A stretch of 64,000 nucleotides of DNA. Origin: Pinguiococcus pyrenoidosus (Eukaryota > Sar > Pinguiophyceae > Pinguiochrysidales > Pinguiochrysidaceae). Below the pieces are notes generated by a model. That model was not told the origin of the DNA. It ran no database searches and saw only the letters and a list, made by a program, of their open reading frames with translations. Numbering within the stretch: the stretch's first letter is position 1; the number at the start of each line of letters is the position of its first letter. The translations under genes and the position numbers were made by a program. This document shows positions 31,132-42,163 of the stretch, one piece after another. Where the stretch lies: positions 62,001-126,000 of the forward strand of contig JAAMXY010001516.1 in assembly GCA_019677205.1 (NCBI GenBank). The letters are read 5' to 3'.

Positions 31132-32264
31132 ATGATTGGATCTCGTCCGAGGCTTGCAAAGAAGAGACCAGGGAAGACCAAGAGCGACGGCCAGCAGGAG
31201 ACCCGCGCGCCGGGCCAGTGGCGCGATTCCGCTGTGTCGAAGCTGCTTTCCTTTTGCATTGCCGAAGACGTCGCCAATGACACCGTACAGGAGATCCAGG
31301 TATGCGTATAGATACGAACCTTGAGCTAGCAAGATTAGCAGAAACCCTTGCAAGAGGTCCGGGAGTGCAGTGGACGAGACCGTCGGCGCCTGCTGGCCAA
31401 GAAGGAGCCAACGTGTCGCCGCAAGAGGCGCTTCGTTTCATGGTTTCCTCAGCAGAACTGCTCTGATGTGCTGTCACCCAATATCCAAAGCCATTATCCC
31501 GTGGCAAGGAGAGACAGTGAGGAAAAGGAAGAAAAAGAAGAAGAAGAAGACGAAGAAGAAGGGAGAAGCACAAAAATTCGACATATCAGACTCACGTCCT
31601 CCTTTTCGCTCTGGGTGCCCCAATACAGGCCATTCAAGAGCTTCGGGAATGGTACGAGGAAGAGGGAGAACCGAACGTCGAGGGCGACCTGACGTTGACC
31701 CTGCAGTGGGTCAAGATGCTGAGGAACAAGGACCAGTCACCGAACTACGGCCAGATCAAGGACACTTGCAATGCCGTCCGCAACGCGCTGGTGGACTTCC
31801 GTTGCATCCCGGCGAGCGTGGGCCTTCGCCACGTGCTGCAGCTGACGGCCTTCAACTTCCTGCGACTGACCATCGAGGAGAAGGGCATCCCGAAGGAGGA
31901 GGCGGTCAGCCGAAGCTGGCGACAAAATGTCGTGGACGGCAGGACCTGCCTGTACCTGCGGGACTACTTCCTGCAGAAGCAGGACGGTCGGCCTGAACTA
32001 GCTCTGGCCCGCCTCTTTGAGTTGCTCCGCGAGAAGACGGAAGACTGCTCTCTCTCAGAGGTCACGCTGGACACCTCGGAGCCTGAAGTGGGCGATGCCG
32101 AGGCGCGAACGACCACGGTCTCGTCCAGTGAGTCGGATCTGCCAGCCGACCCGCCTTCGAAGCCGGAGGAGGCCCACAGCGCCGATGCCCAAAAGTCGGG
32201 CTGCGGCAGCAGTGGCAGCGGTAGCAGCGGCAGCAGCAGGAGGTTGCAGGAAGAGTCCGGGTGA
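31132..32264 (+). CDS. family B protein, copy 1 (unknown)
   Basis: First exon 31132-31299 (MIGSRPRLAKKRPGKTKSDG to VQEIQ) and last exon 31629-32264 join in phase 0. An extra exon between them (about 31355-31450) is possible, since two frames there look coding. The last exon carries the shared family B domain: TLTLQWVKMLRNKDQSPNYG, IPASVGLRHVLQLTAFNFLR, EEAVSRSWRQNVVDGRTCLY and LRDYF. Copies 2 and 3 (39086 and 41384) match it at the W..LL, IP..V.L and RSW.....C..LR positions. The tail is acidic and Ser-rich, ending in a Gly/Ser run (GSSGSGSSGSS). Not recognised; about 266 residues in the two-exon model. Confidence 0.62.
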
Positions 32265-33765
32265 ACGCATGTGCTCTCCTGAACATGTCCAAGAGACTTT
32301 GAACGACCCGTGCGCTCGTCTATAAAGCGAAAGTAGTGCGCTGCGCGGCGCTCTCGACTCCGTGGAAAGCTTGTTAGGACCGCGCCTGCCATCGTGGCAT
32401 CATCGAACAAAAGAATCAAAGCTTAGGAGCGGGGGACTATTGCATCACCAGTTAGTGTCAGGCGTTGCTTCCACGAACTGCAGGGCACAAGTACGCTACG
32501 CCAAAGCTTTCAGTGACAGAACATGCCGAGAGGAGTAGCGACAGGACTCGCGAAGTACATATCTTTGCCTTGCTCGCAGTCTCTCTGTCTCTTCACACCT
32601 GACCCACGGTACTTCGTGCAAACCTGCACACGGACTGTAGTGTCTTCGGAATAGTTGGGATCAAAATGGCCTGCGAGTTCCGTTTGGAATGATCGCCTCG
32701 GCGGCTTCCCCTGCCGATCGTGAATCTGCCAAAATCTCCTTTCAGCCCTTTAAATGCGTCCGGCTGCTCAAGGCTCCGCAACTGCAAACGAAGAATCCAT
32801 TGCCTGCACATCCAAGACTGGGAAGAGCTGGGAGATACTGCGTCTTCACATGGAAATTTTGGACTCGACGTGGAAGCCAAGACGTAGGGCACACCCGAAC
32901 ACGGACCGTTTGGCAAGGAGCCCCACAGACGTGCGCAAGGCGACAAACCTGCGACCCAAAACCTCAGCACGCATCCATGACCATGACCATCAGCAAAGCT
33001 TGCTACAGAAGCATACCACGTAGGACTAAAGCTATTGCCAGTCGTGCTTATAGGCGCCCGAGGGTCCAGCCCGGGCCCGGGCCAGTCGACAACTTCAAGA
33101 TCCCATGGTGCATGCGGCGACGCACCGCTTTCACAGTGGGTGGGGTAGCGACGGTCGACCGTGACGTAGCGGACACTGCCGATGTTTCAGCCGAGGTGGA
33201 CCGAAAGCATTCAGGGCTGGAGCTGTGCAGCATGCTCAATCCTCCGCCTCATGAATCGGATCTGACTGAACACGCCGCTTGGCGTACCAGCGATGGATTC
33301 TTTGCCTCTGCTTGGCACAGGACCAAGTCCGAGGAGCTCTACTCTGCTGTGAGAGCGCTCAAACAGGCCAAGCAAGATCTGGAAACCGCCGGCAAGGATC
33401 GCGTGATGAAGGTTCGATCTTCACAGGCGATGAAGATTCGATCCTGCGAAACCCAGGAACTTTCAGCCGAAGAGCTTCGTCTCTGTCGTATCCTCCAACG
33501 CCCCCTGATTGGTTGCTGTAACCTTTGCAAGTTTTCTCTGTTCTTGATGATCGTCATTTCGCGAAACTGTTGGTTTATTTGAAAAGTTCCAGAGTTGAAA
33601 AGGACTACGGGCGTGGAAGTCATGTCTGTCCACGGAGCCGACTTTCCCGCCTTTTCCCACAGCGGCGGTCCGCTCCACCGTCGGCTGCTGCTTCCGAATC
33701 GCCTCGGCCTGCATCGGAAGCCTCTGCATGGGTTCAGGGCGCTGGAAGAGCCAACACCCGTGACT
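32265..33765. other. spacer; possible coding frame 32689-33582
   Basis: A forward frame of 297 codons (32689-33582) is open. Its second half (ADTADVSAEVDRKHSGLELC, then RTKSEELYSAVRALKQAKQD) looks coding, but the first half fits another frame better, so it could be a spliced or decayed gene. A near-duplicate of gatgaaggttcgatc lies at 33405-33442. Not called as a gene. Confidence 0.35.
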
Positions 33766-35856
33766 ATGTCTCAGGCGCCCCAGACGCCTCGGGGCATGGA
33801 AGATTCGAGCCGCCGCCGTGTCCCAGTTCAAACGAGATCGACAGCCGCACAGCTTGGCGAGGCCTTCTTCGGCCTGGACACGACTCCCTCAATTGGAGAA
33901 ACACCCCCGCTGTGCTATGCAGCCCAGCGCGGCCCCGCTACGAGCCCGTCGCCTTTCAACCAATGTCAAGTTCCGCCGACCGTGCCTAGGGATCAAGCCA
34001 GAGAAAGTGGAAGGAACACCTCGCTCGGCAGTCGAAGCAGCGGCAGCTGGACGAGTCAAGCGCGACTCGCGGCTGAGGGGTCTCTACAACCTCCGCCGAG
34101 GCAATCTTTGCGACAAGGTCATGGTCACGGCGCTTTCGCGGTGCGTGGATCGTTCAACGACCGTCGACCCACAGCGGCGCGTCCAGATTCGTCCTCGCTT
34201 GCCGTTCGCGTGGTGTCCGCTGCAATCGCAACATGCACAGCGAATCCTCAAATACCCAAGAAGAGGCTGATGAAGAGGATGCTCGCCTTGCTCTCCCGTC
34301 ACAACCCGGCGTACCACGCAGGTGAGGCTTGGAGCCCCACGAGTCAGAAAGGGCAGGCGTTCCAAGGGCTGGTGTCGCTCACCCTTTCGCCATTTCCTTC
34401 TTTCCGGCGTCTTCCAAGCAAGACCTCCAAAAGCTCTCCGTGGTCCTCGGCAAAGTGGGTTCGGCGGTTGACGAGCTTCTCAGCATGCCGACGCCGCTAT
34501 TTCAAAGGCCCGAGGCATCCACGCAAAGGTCCCCGGCCACTTTGTCCGGGAAGTCCATGCTCTTGGAAGCACATCGGCACGAAGCTTCAGATGGAAGAGT
34601 CAAGCCGCGAAGCGTGACTGAGGGCGATCTCAGCATGACCAGCTTGGCGGCCGGCTCACAGGACCCCAACGAGTTCTCGCAGACTCGACCTCGTTTCAAA
34701 GTGGACCACGCTGACGGAGGCTTGCACGTGCACAATCACGACGCCGCGGTACGTACTCTGCTCCGGTGCTGAACTAGTGACGAGGCTTACGCCCTCTTTC
34801 AACTCGACCCAGCCGTTCTCTCTCAAAGCGCCGTTCGAGAGCCCTCTGGCGACCAATGGGAGCACGCCGGATCTTTCTCCCGTGGAGTTTCGTACACCTG
34901 GGAGCGACCGCAAGAGAAAGGTCTCCACGGATGGGGCTTATGGTCGCGACATGTCGGTGTATTACAATGCCGGCGTCCACGCAGACAGCGCGAACCAGAC
35001 TCCGGGGGCACCGCGTGAAGGAAAGGCGCTCAAGCATCGGCGAACCAATGATGGGGCGCCCAGCATGATGATGGCGAAGCCAGAAGACTTCCCGCTGAAG
35101 CCCAAGGCAGCCCCGCTTTCGAAGGCGTCTGAAATTGCGGCGATAGACACCTTGGACCCCTATGTACAACCGGATGAGATTGATCCAGAGCTGGGCCAGT
35201 TCCTGCAGTATCTCTTCGACGACGACTTCTCCGAGGCGCCGCTCGGCATTCCCGAGCCTATCACGGTTGCAGGACCAGAGGCGCCGCTTCCCCCAATCCT
35301 TCCTCCGTGGCAGCAGGCCGCACCGCCCCTCGTCGAAGGCCAACTAGGAACACATCCCAACGCGCTTCAAGCTCTGTACGGCGTGCTGAACACAGTATCC
35401 GTGGGCACGCTGCTTAGCGACGAGGTCCCCGAGGAGGCCGCGTTCCATGAACCCATGTTCGAGGATGGGGACAAGACCTGGAAAGAGACGTGGCGATACC
35501 GCAGCGGCGGCACTCGGCTGCCGGCAGACTTCTTCAAGGGCATCTGGGAGGCCTTTGGCAAGCAAGGGATCCTCTCAGCGCTTTTCATCACTTGCAGCAG
35601 GCGAGCGGAGAAGATCTTCCATTTCTTCGGCGTGGACAAGTCTATCCTTCCCCATGCCTCCTCCCAGGAGGTGCTTGACATGTTTCGGATGGCCAAAGAG
35701 CGAGTTTGCGAGCAGATCGATGTCCTGGACGACAGCTGCTCCTGCGACCAGCTGAAGCAGCGGATTGACGGCTGTGAGGATCCCACCGTAGCCTTGAACA
35801 TCTTTCGCAGCCAGTTCGGCACGTGGAAAGCGATCTACCAGTCCCGCTTGCCATAG
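33766..35856 (+). CDS. family A protein, copy 2 (unknown; conserved WKExWRYR domain)
   Basis: Exons 33766-34321, 34423-34748 and 34813-35856 join in phase to about 641 residues. Start (MSQAPQTP), three-exon layout and domain order match copy 1. The exon-2 boundary falls at the same Asp (DLQKLSVVL here, DMAEVLERL there). The C-terminal domain reads MFEDGDKTWKETWRYR, TRLPADFFKGIWEAFGKQGI, FITCSRRAEKIFHFF, VLDMFRMAKERV and CSCDQLKQRIDGC. I judge about 55-60 percent identity over the domain by eye, while the heads share little beyond the start. Splice phase differs (1 and 0, against 0 and 0 in copy 1). This points to an old duplication with conserved C-terminus and free-running disordered head. 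Function unknown. Confidence 0.78.
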
Positions 35857-36844
35857 AAAAGGGATTCCGTTGGTCCCTATTGATGTTCGTATGACGGTCG
35901 AGAGGCAGCGTTTCAGAAAGTTTCTACGGGAAGGGATGCGTGAACGGAATTGGGAGGTGAGAGTTTGGGTTGAGGTTGGGCTTGGCCTTGGGGCTCGGGA
36001 TTGGGAACAGGTCGCCTCGAAACGCGGAGAGGCGGCGCAAAGAGGGCGCTTCGGGTTTCCGCGGGGAAGCCGGTGCTGCGCAGTTGTATGTCAAGGGGTG
36101 GCAGAGATCGCGGGAGGCATGGAGGCGTGGAGGCGTGGAGGGGGGCTTGTCAATAAAAATCATGCTCAGGAAGCACGGAAAGGATCATTACATCATACGG
36201 TGTCTTCTCCGGATGCTGCGGAGGTGTGCAACACCCGCTTGAGATCTTCGAATACCATTACGCGACGTCGCAACTTTCGGCCTACACATGGACTAACTAG
36301 AACACAGATTACAACTAGAACACAGATTACAACGTTACATCGCTGGACATGCCCAGCTTCCATCGCTTGCTCTTTTCATTGGTGTCCAACCTGCCGCGGA
36401 TAGGAACCCGAACTAGGGTCCTTCCGAGCGTGCGCCACCCTTCATGACTTTGTCAAACTCACTCACTCCTAGCGGTCAGCTCCATCCCTCCATCATCGGT
36501 GCAGTTCGAGGCTGTCTCTTTCATTGCATGTCGAAGGGCAGATGATCCTAGCTACTTGGCTGTGCACAGCCATCCAACGCCTGTGCTGCCTTCTATATCA
36601 GATACTGTGAGCCGGCAGCTTGTTTTGTTCTCGATGGAAGTGCCTCATGCCAAAGAAGGCACTGGGAAACTAGCACACAGCGCAGTGAGCAGCACGTCTT
36701 GACTTGGCTACGTCACCGAGAGAGTCGTTACAAAGTTGACCATACAAGACACCGCCTTGAACAGCGAGTTCTCGTCCGCGGCCGCCGTCCGCAGCCTGCT
36801 TCCCTCGGGTGCGCAGGTCGTGCCGGCGTTTCGCCTCTGCAGCC
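35857..36844. other. spacer, no gene recognised
   Basis: Contains a G-rich stretch with gggcttggccttggggctcg-type repeats at 35970-36010, a short duplicated aactagaacacagatt at 36296-36330, and no convincing exon. Confidence 0.5.
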
Positions 36845-37367
36845 TCAGTCTTTCCCTTCTGCCTCGGTTGGGGCCTCCTTGCGCTCATTCGCTGCAGGGT
36901 CCTCCTTCGCCTCGTCCTCCGCTCGTCTCCGATCCACGTCAGTGCCTCGTCTCTGTGGAGCTTCTTGAGCCTCTGTCTCCGACTCTCGAAGCGCATCCGA
37001 GATGGTCTCGTCTTCCTGGCCCGGGACCAGCGTTAGTGCCGCTTCCAGGACGGGTATGGCGTTCATGATGTCTTGATTCTTGCTCTCTGAAGCGGGAGGC
37101 TGTTCGGGGCCTGGACGGGCAAAACGGGTCACTCCCACGTCTTCCTGGAGGTCGGTCACAGGACAGCTCGGTCTCCACCTTCGGTTTTGGTCTCTTGACC
37201 TCCCAGAGCGACCTCTTTGATGGCTTCTTGGACCGTATATGGCGCCCTCGCATTCGTTTTCGGTTCCTGCACAGCCACCAAACGCCCGGGTCAACGACAT
37301 TCCGTTGACGGCCCAGAGGCAAGACCACAATGGGCGTGGAAAACATCACCTGATGATTATCTCCCAT
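36845..37367 (-). CDS. small acidic unknown protein (3 exons)
   Basis: Reverse exons 37367-37350 (MGDNHQ, start in the context gccATGg), 37266-37200 and 37110-36845 join in phase; 116 residues. Exon 2 reads EPKTNARAPYTVQEAIKEVA, and exon 3 begins PEQPPASESKNQDIMNAIPV. The C-terminal half is highly charged (QRRGTDVDRRRAEDEAKEDP). An alternative donor in exon 2 would give a longer basic insert. No family recognised. It is divergent from family B copy 2, with an AT-rich trough between them. Confidence 0.48.
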
Positions 37368-39085
37368 GGCAGTGATGCTCTGGATTGCCGCAACGCTATT
37401 CAGCTTCGCGTCATGGACGCCGGGCAGCGTTGGATGTACCGGAAGAGTCGCCGAACTACAGAGAGACGTTGGCGACGGGCACGCAGAGGTCACCAACGGC
37501 CTACAGTCCTGCACTGTCGCGCGTGTCAGCTTATCTCAGGCCTCCGAGAGGCGTCTCTTGCCTGTGTCCGTTGCGCGCGTGCTCACCGTGGCTACATCAT
37601 GCCCGCGAAAGGGTGTGCGTTGCCAAGTCTGCCGGTGAGATGGCAACAATTGTGCTGCTGCGATTGGATCCTCTGGTGGATACAACAATATTAAATTAAG
37701 CTTATACACTATTTTACTATTCCAACACTATATGTACAATTTAAACATGTGCTTCCAAGATGAGGATGACGCCAGCAGCCGTATCGAAGGCCTCCTACAG
37801 GGGATATAAGACGGAAGGCTCGCCCCGTCACAAGTTGCGGGTCATGCGTCGGCCGTCGTCGTTTGGGCGCGATTGTCTTCTACTGCTGCCGGCTAGGAGA
37901 CGTCATTGGTCGCCTAAATGCGTCCTGACTGCAACCCTCGCCATATTGGCCCGCCGTCTCAGCATGTATCACTGGCTTCTGCTATGATTGTTGCGTGCCT
38001 GAAGGCTGACCCCCACAGGCATTCAATGCCATCACAGGAGGTGCACTCGGCGTCCACAATCCAAACCACGAAAATTTCGCACAATTTTCGGCCGCATTCT
38101 GGTCAACTTCGTCCGTCGCCAGACGGAGCATGCTATGCGCGACATCTTTATCCTTCTCGACCGGATTCCGTGAGCCTGCTCGGACTCAGCTTGCACTGCA
38201 GTTGCATCTTGGATCTGTCACGACGGCAGCACATCCGAGCGACGCATGCAGTCAACTGTTGTACCCACTGTGTGTCGCCGCGACGCGCTTCGACCGCCCG
38301 CAGGCGCGCGGGAGGTGCTGGCAGAAGCCGCAGGCGTGCGGTCGAAAGAGCTGCAGCTTTCTGTCTTTGCGGTGTGCCCTCCATCCCAAAGCGCTTTTCT
38401 CGAGAAAGCAGGGGAAGGGGTGGGGTGGGGGAAGGGTCGCGAAGTTGCTTGCGGCGATCGCTGCAGCCATGACATGATGAGAGCATTGCATGAAAACGCG
38501 CGCGATGGGATTGGAGAAGTTAAGCTCCCAAGGCCTCATGCTGCCTGCTGGACGGTTATTCTGGCTGCAGAGTTGTGGAAGCAAGGCACCGAACTGCTCC
38601 GCTGTAGGAGGTGGCGGGCTTTTCGTTAAGATCAGAGGCGCTGCGTCCGCAGGCTAGACTGGATTGGGGCCGGTCCCAAGGTGGGGGTTGCAAACGGCCC
38701 AGGCGTGCGTTGTTGACGTCTCTCGGCATTTCAACTTCTCCACACGCTGATTGGCAGATAACTTCAATTTGTATTCTTCGTTCGCCGCCATTGGCTCGGC
38801 TCTTTCACTAGATTCCGTTCGTCACCCGCTCACAAAGATTTTGAAACTGCCGATCATCCAATGAAGAATTCGATGGAAATGAAACGCTAACCAGCGGAAT
38901 TTTTTGGCAACTGTAGCCTTGGCTTTTTGCCCGCTCGCCGATCCTGCCAGACGTCTTAAGCCCACACGCACCGAGTGCAAATTGTGCGCTAGCGCGTCTC
39001 GAGGTGAGCTCCCGGCGCACAAACCTGGTAGCTGCGATGCGGGATTGTAGCTAACGAGCTTGTTGGCGTTTGTGACAGCGACAAT
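37368..39085. promoter_or_regulatory. long divergent spacer with AT-rich trough and CCAAT boxes
   Basis: Bases about 37685-37750 are AT-rich. Three CCAAT/ATTGG pentamers sit at about 38750-38862, some 230-330 bases before the family B copy 2 start. Open frames at 37918-38630 on both strands show no coding character. Confidence 0.45.
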
Positions 39086-40468
39086 ATGCCTCATGGCCAG
39101 CGAAATGACGGGGCTCCCGGAGCCCTCGACTCGTCGGCTTCAAACAGCGAGGCGAAGGTGGAAATCCACAGGGAAGACAACAACGATACCAGAGATGCGA
39201 CATCGAAGAATGGGAGTGACGTGGGCACAGGAAGTGTGCCGGCTGCCAACATGACCAACGAGAACGGGATGGATACCAGTGCAGCAACACGTGAAAAGCC
39301 GAGCGGTGTTTTCTCGGAGGCCGAGAGGGGCAGTTTGACGGAAAGACCTCTCTCGGGCTCTCCGAGCGTTTTTATGACCGACGTGGGTGCAAGCGAGACA
39401 AGTTCGCACACAGGCGTGGGCGCTACCGGTGGCGCTGTGGCCACAACTGTTCACGAAGTGCGCGACGACGAGGACGAAGTGATTTCGAGAAGGACACCGA
39501 AACGAGGGAGGGAGAGGAGAGGAGACAATGGAATTGAGGACGAAATTTCAGAAGCGAACTGCGAAGAGGCGATCAGCCTGGCGCGTGAGGCGAATCGCAA
39601 GAATCCCAGGAGCGAAGCCGACGCAGCTCTGTGGGTAGATGGGCCTGCCGTGCTCGCTCCAGTCCGAAGGAAAGCGCATCTGGTCGCGGAGGACGATGCA
39701 GAGCTGTGCAGGGCTGGGATCGACATTGCCGTCCTCCGGGATGCTGTGAACGCCACTCGGCCGGCCTCCGGCGTCGATCTCTGGTCGTGTGGTACGTTTC
39801 CATCTGCTCCGCAACATCATCGGCCACGTCATCTCACAACTTCTTCCTCGAACGAAGGCATATTCAGCTGGCGGCTCCGAATGCTGATCAATCCTCTGCG
39901 TACGGAGTTTGGGTCGCCACCCAGCAGTGAAGATGAAGACGCTGACGGCTTCGATGACGAACCGGAGATGAAGATGGGCATCTCAAGTATCACGGCACAG
40001 ACCAGCTTTTTGCGGGCTTGGTCGGCTTTGCCCGCCTCCGTCACGAGTATCATTGATCAGTTCCCGGAGGAGCAACGAGCCAAGGAGCTTCAGGCAGTGG
40101 ACACGTGGTTCTCACTGCTGAGTCTCATCGGAGACTACCCCAGTCTCACGATGATCGGCGCGAAGCTGTTGGGCCTCGAGCGCGTTCTGCGAGCGCCCGA
40201 CGGGATTCCGAAGACCGTGCTCCTCCAGAGCCTGCTTCTTCACATGGGGCTGATGACAAGAGCCTTCACCATGCTGGTACCCGGGCTCAACAGCCGCTTG
40301 GCCGCGACTCAAAGTTGGCGCTTCAAGATCAAGTTCGCCGACGGTTCCGAGAGGTCGTGCATCAGCCTCCGCCGCGAGTTTGTGGCACGGACTGATGACC
40401 ACGCAAACGACCTCCGAGCGGCTCTCTACAAGGAGTACAAAGCTTTCAAGCGGCGCATAGTCCGCTAG
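39086..40468 (+). CDS. family B protein, copy 2 (unknown)
   Basis: A single open frame of 460 residues starts at ATG 39086 (MPHGQRNDGAPGAL). The first 120 residues are disordered (Ser, Thr, Asn, Glu). A basic-acidic stretch (SRRTPKRGRERRGDNG) and a helical region (EEAISLAREANRKNPRSEAD) follow. The C-terminal 130 residues are the family B domain: VDTWFSLLSLIGDYPSLTMI, IPKTVLLQSLLLHMGLMTRA, LAATQSWRFKIKFADGSERS and CISLRREFVAR. A gtacgt...ttcag pair at 39792-39870 could be an intron, but splicing it shifts into a stop, so it is kept as coding. Function unknown. It is the longest of the three copies. Confidence 0.72.
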   Translation: MPHGQRNDGAPGALDSSASNSEAKVEIHREDNNDTRDATSKNGSDVGTGSVPAANMTNENGMDTSAATREKPSGVFSEAERGSLTERPLSGSPSVFMTDVGASETSSHTGVGATGGAVATTVHEVRDDEDEVISRRTPKRGRERRGDNGIEDEISEANCEEAISLAREANRKNPRSEADAALWVDGPAVLAPVRRKAHLVAEDDAELCRAGIDIAVLRDAVNATRPASGVDLWSCGTFPSAPQHHRPRHLTTSSSNEGIFSWRLRMLINPLRTEFGSPPSSEDEDADGFDDEPEMKMGISSITAQTSFLRAWSALPASVTSIIDQFPEEQRAKELQAVDTWFSLLSLIGDYPSLTMIGAKLLGLERVLRAPDGIPKTVLLQSLLLHMGLMTRAFTMLVPGLNSRLAATQSWRFKIKFADGSERSCISLRREFVARTDDHANDLRAALYKEYKAFKRRIVR

Positions 40469-41383
40469 GCACCACTGGGCTCGCAGACGTTTTAGGGAGG
40501 CCGTGGATCGCCCAGGGCCTCTTGGACGATGCAGGCTTGCGAAGGGCGGGGGGGAGACGATCACCTCGGTTTTGGGCAGCCCGTTTCGGCGTTTGGTATC
40601 TACCCAGACCGTATTGGTCAGTCCTACTTGCTTCCACGCCCTGGCGAGGAGCAAGGTATCTCCGCAGCAGCAACGCATGTTTCGATGTTTTAGGTAGTAT
40701 GCTTTGGATCAAGGACCACCCTCCTTCTTGTTGGGAGAAGGCTGAAAGCGTCGGCTCCGTTGACCTCGTTGCCTGCCCCTACGAGATGGCGGGAGTCGCC
40801 AACGCGATTCTTTGAAGTAAAGTTCAGCCCCAGGAGGCAACAACACCTTTTCCTTTCAACTACGGCCCCCCCGTTGGCTGGTTGGTCAACGTGGACCTGA
40901 TGGGCGACGTTCCAGAGTCCGTCACAAGCTCCTCCCACATCAAGTGCAAGGCGGCGATGTGGCTAGACTCTGCAACCGTATTGTGTGCTAGGGTCCACTT
41001 TGCGTCCCAGCTGAACCCCGCTTTGTCCTCCAAAGCCTTCTCTGCCCATTCACGTTGCAACACGCATCATATGCTGAGGCTTTGCATGCCCCCTAACTTT
41101 CCGAGCAGCGGAACTGCTCGTCTGTTCATCATCTTTCCGTTCTTCATGCTGCCGCTGGACATACCATGCAAGAGCAAGAGTGGATAGGCTTTCGTCGCGA
41201 GGAAGCCTCAGCGCCATCCAGCCCCCCTCCATGCCGCTGTCGCACGACGCTGGTGAACGGACCACGAGCGCGTAGGAGTGTGGGGGTCACGAGCGGGAAG
41301 TATCAGAAAGCAGAAGCACACGAGGTCGGAGGAAGGAAGGCTCGTATTGCTTTTCAAACGGTAGACTCTTTCTTACAAGATAC
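40469..41383. other. convergent spacer, no gene recognised
   Basis: The spacer lies between the stops of family B copies 2 and 3, which face each other. Small open frames only. Confidence 0.5.
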
Positions 41384-42163
41384 TTAATTCTCCTCAGAAG
41401 GATTTAAAATAGCTCTCCGTCGATCAACAAACATCGACCGCCGTATCCTATTCTGACGCGTCTCGACGGGGCGCGCGACGATGGCATCCCGCACTTGAGC
41501 ACACGTCTGATCCCCTACGAGGACGTGCTCCCAGCTCCTGTTCGCAGCTTGCTCTAGTCCGATTCCCGGCTCTACCATCGTGAGCAATCGGGTGTTGAGC
41601 CCCGCGAAGAGCAAGACAAACTGGAGAGCTACCTGCTGTGGAATTGTCTCCAGGTCAGATAACTCCTCCTGGATTCTACGCAGGCGGCCGATAATTTCGG
41701 ACTGGCTCGGTTCGTCGCTCTCAACACGCAAAAGTTGCAGCCATCGACGAATCCTGGCCTCTTCCACTGCTGTCTGTTGGAAAGTAAAGATGGTTTCGTC
41801 CGGAGCGGATTCCTCTAGGTCGTTGGTCTCGGTAGGTGCACCCCCAGGGCGACTAGGTTGCGCACCATCGCCGGTGCGTGTTTGGCCCTCGTCCTCCTTG
41901 TTCTGCTCCTCACCAAAAGTTCTTCCTCTACGTCCCCTGTGTGCCGCCTTCTCCTCCGCACCGGAATGCTCTTCGCTGGAGTCCCGAAGACTTGACATCG
42001 TGCTGGCCGTTCCCGTAGACCGATCATCTGCGGCACGTCTTGGAGAATCCGATCGCGATCCGGCCCGTCTCGCCTCCACGTCTGCTCGGAACGCGCCTGA
42101 GCGACCTCGGGGTCTAGTCGTGTTGACGAAGGCCGTCGCAGTTTTCGTCTGTGCAAAAGGCAT
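41384..42163 (-). CDS. family B protein, copy 3 (unknown)
   Basis: An unspliced reverse frame of 259 residues starts at ATG 42163 (MPFAQTKTATAFVN). The N-terminal half is disordered and Arg/Ser/Glu-rich. The C-terminal domain reads RIRRWLQLLRVESDEPSQSE, IPQQVALQFVLLFAGLNTRL, LEQAANRSWEHVLVGDQTCA and QVRDAIVAR, aligning with copies 1 and 2 without large gaps. It is the most compact copy. Its start lies in front of an AT-rich spacer. It converges with copy 2, which would fit an inverted duplication followed by divergence; the domain identity by eye is only about 25-30 percent. Confidence 0.68.
   Translation of the reverse strand: MPFAQTKTATAFVNTTRPRGRSGAFRADVEARRAGSRSDSPRRAADDRSTGTASTMSSLRDSSEEHSGAEEKAAHRGRRGRTFGEEQNKEDEGQTRTGDGAQPSRPGGAPTETNDLEESAPDETIFTFQQTAVEEARIRRWLQLLRVESDEPSQSEIIGRLRRIQEELSDLETIPQQVALQFVLLFAGLNTRLLTMVEPGIGLEQAANRSWEHVLVGDQTCAQVRDAIVARPVETRQNRIRRSMFVDRRRAILNPSEEN

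Noticed and set aside
39792-39870. Intron inside family B copy 2
   Set aside because: Sites look good, but splicing shifts into an early stop and removes the conserved domain.
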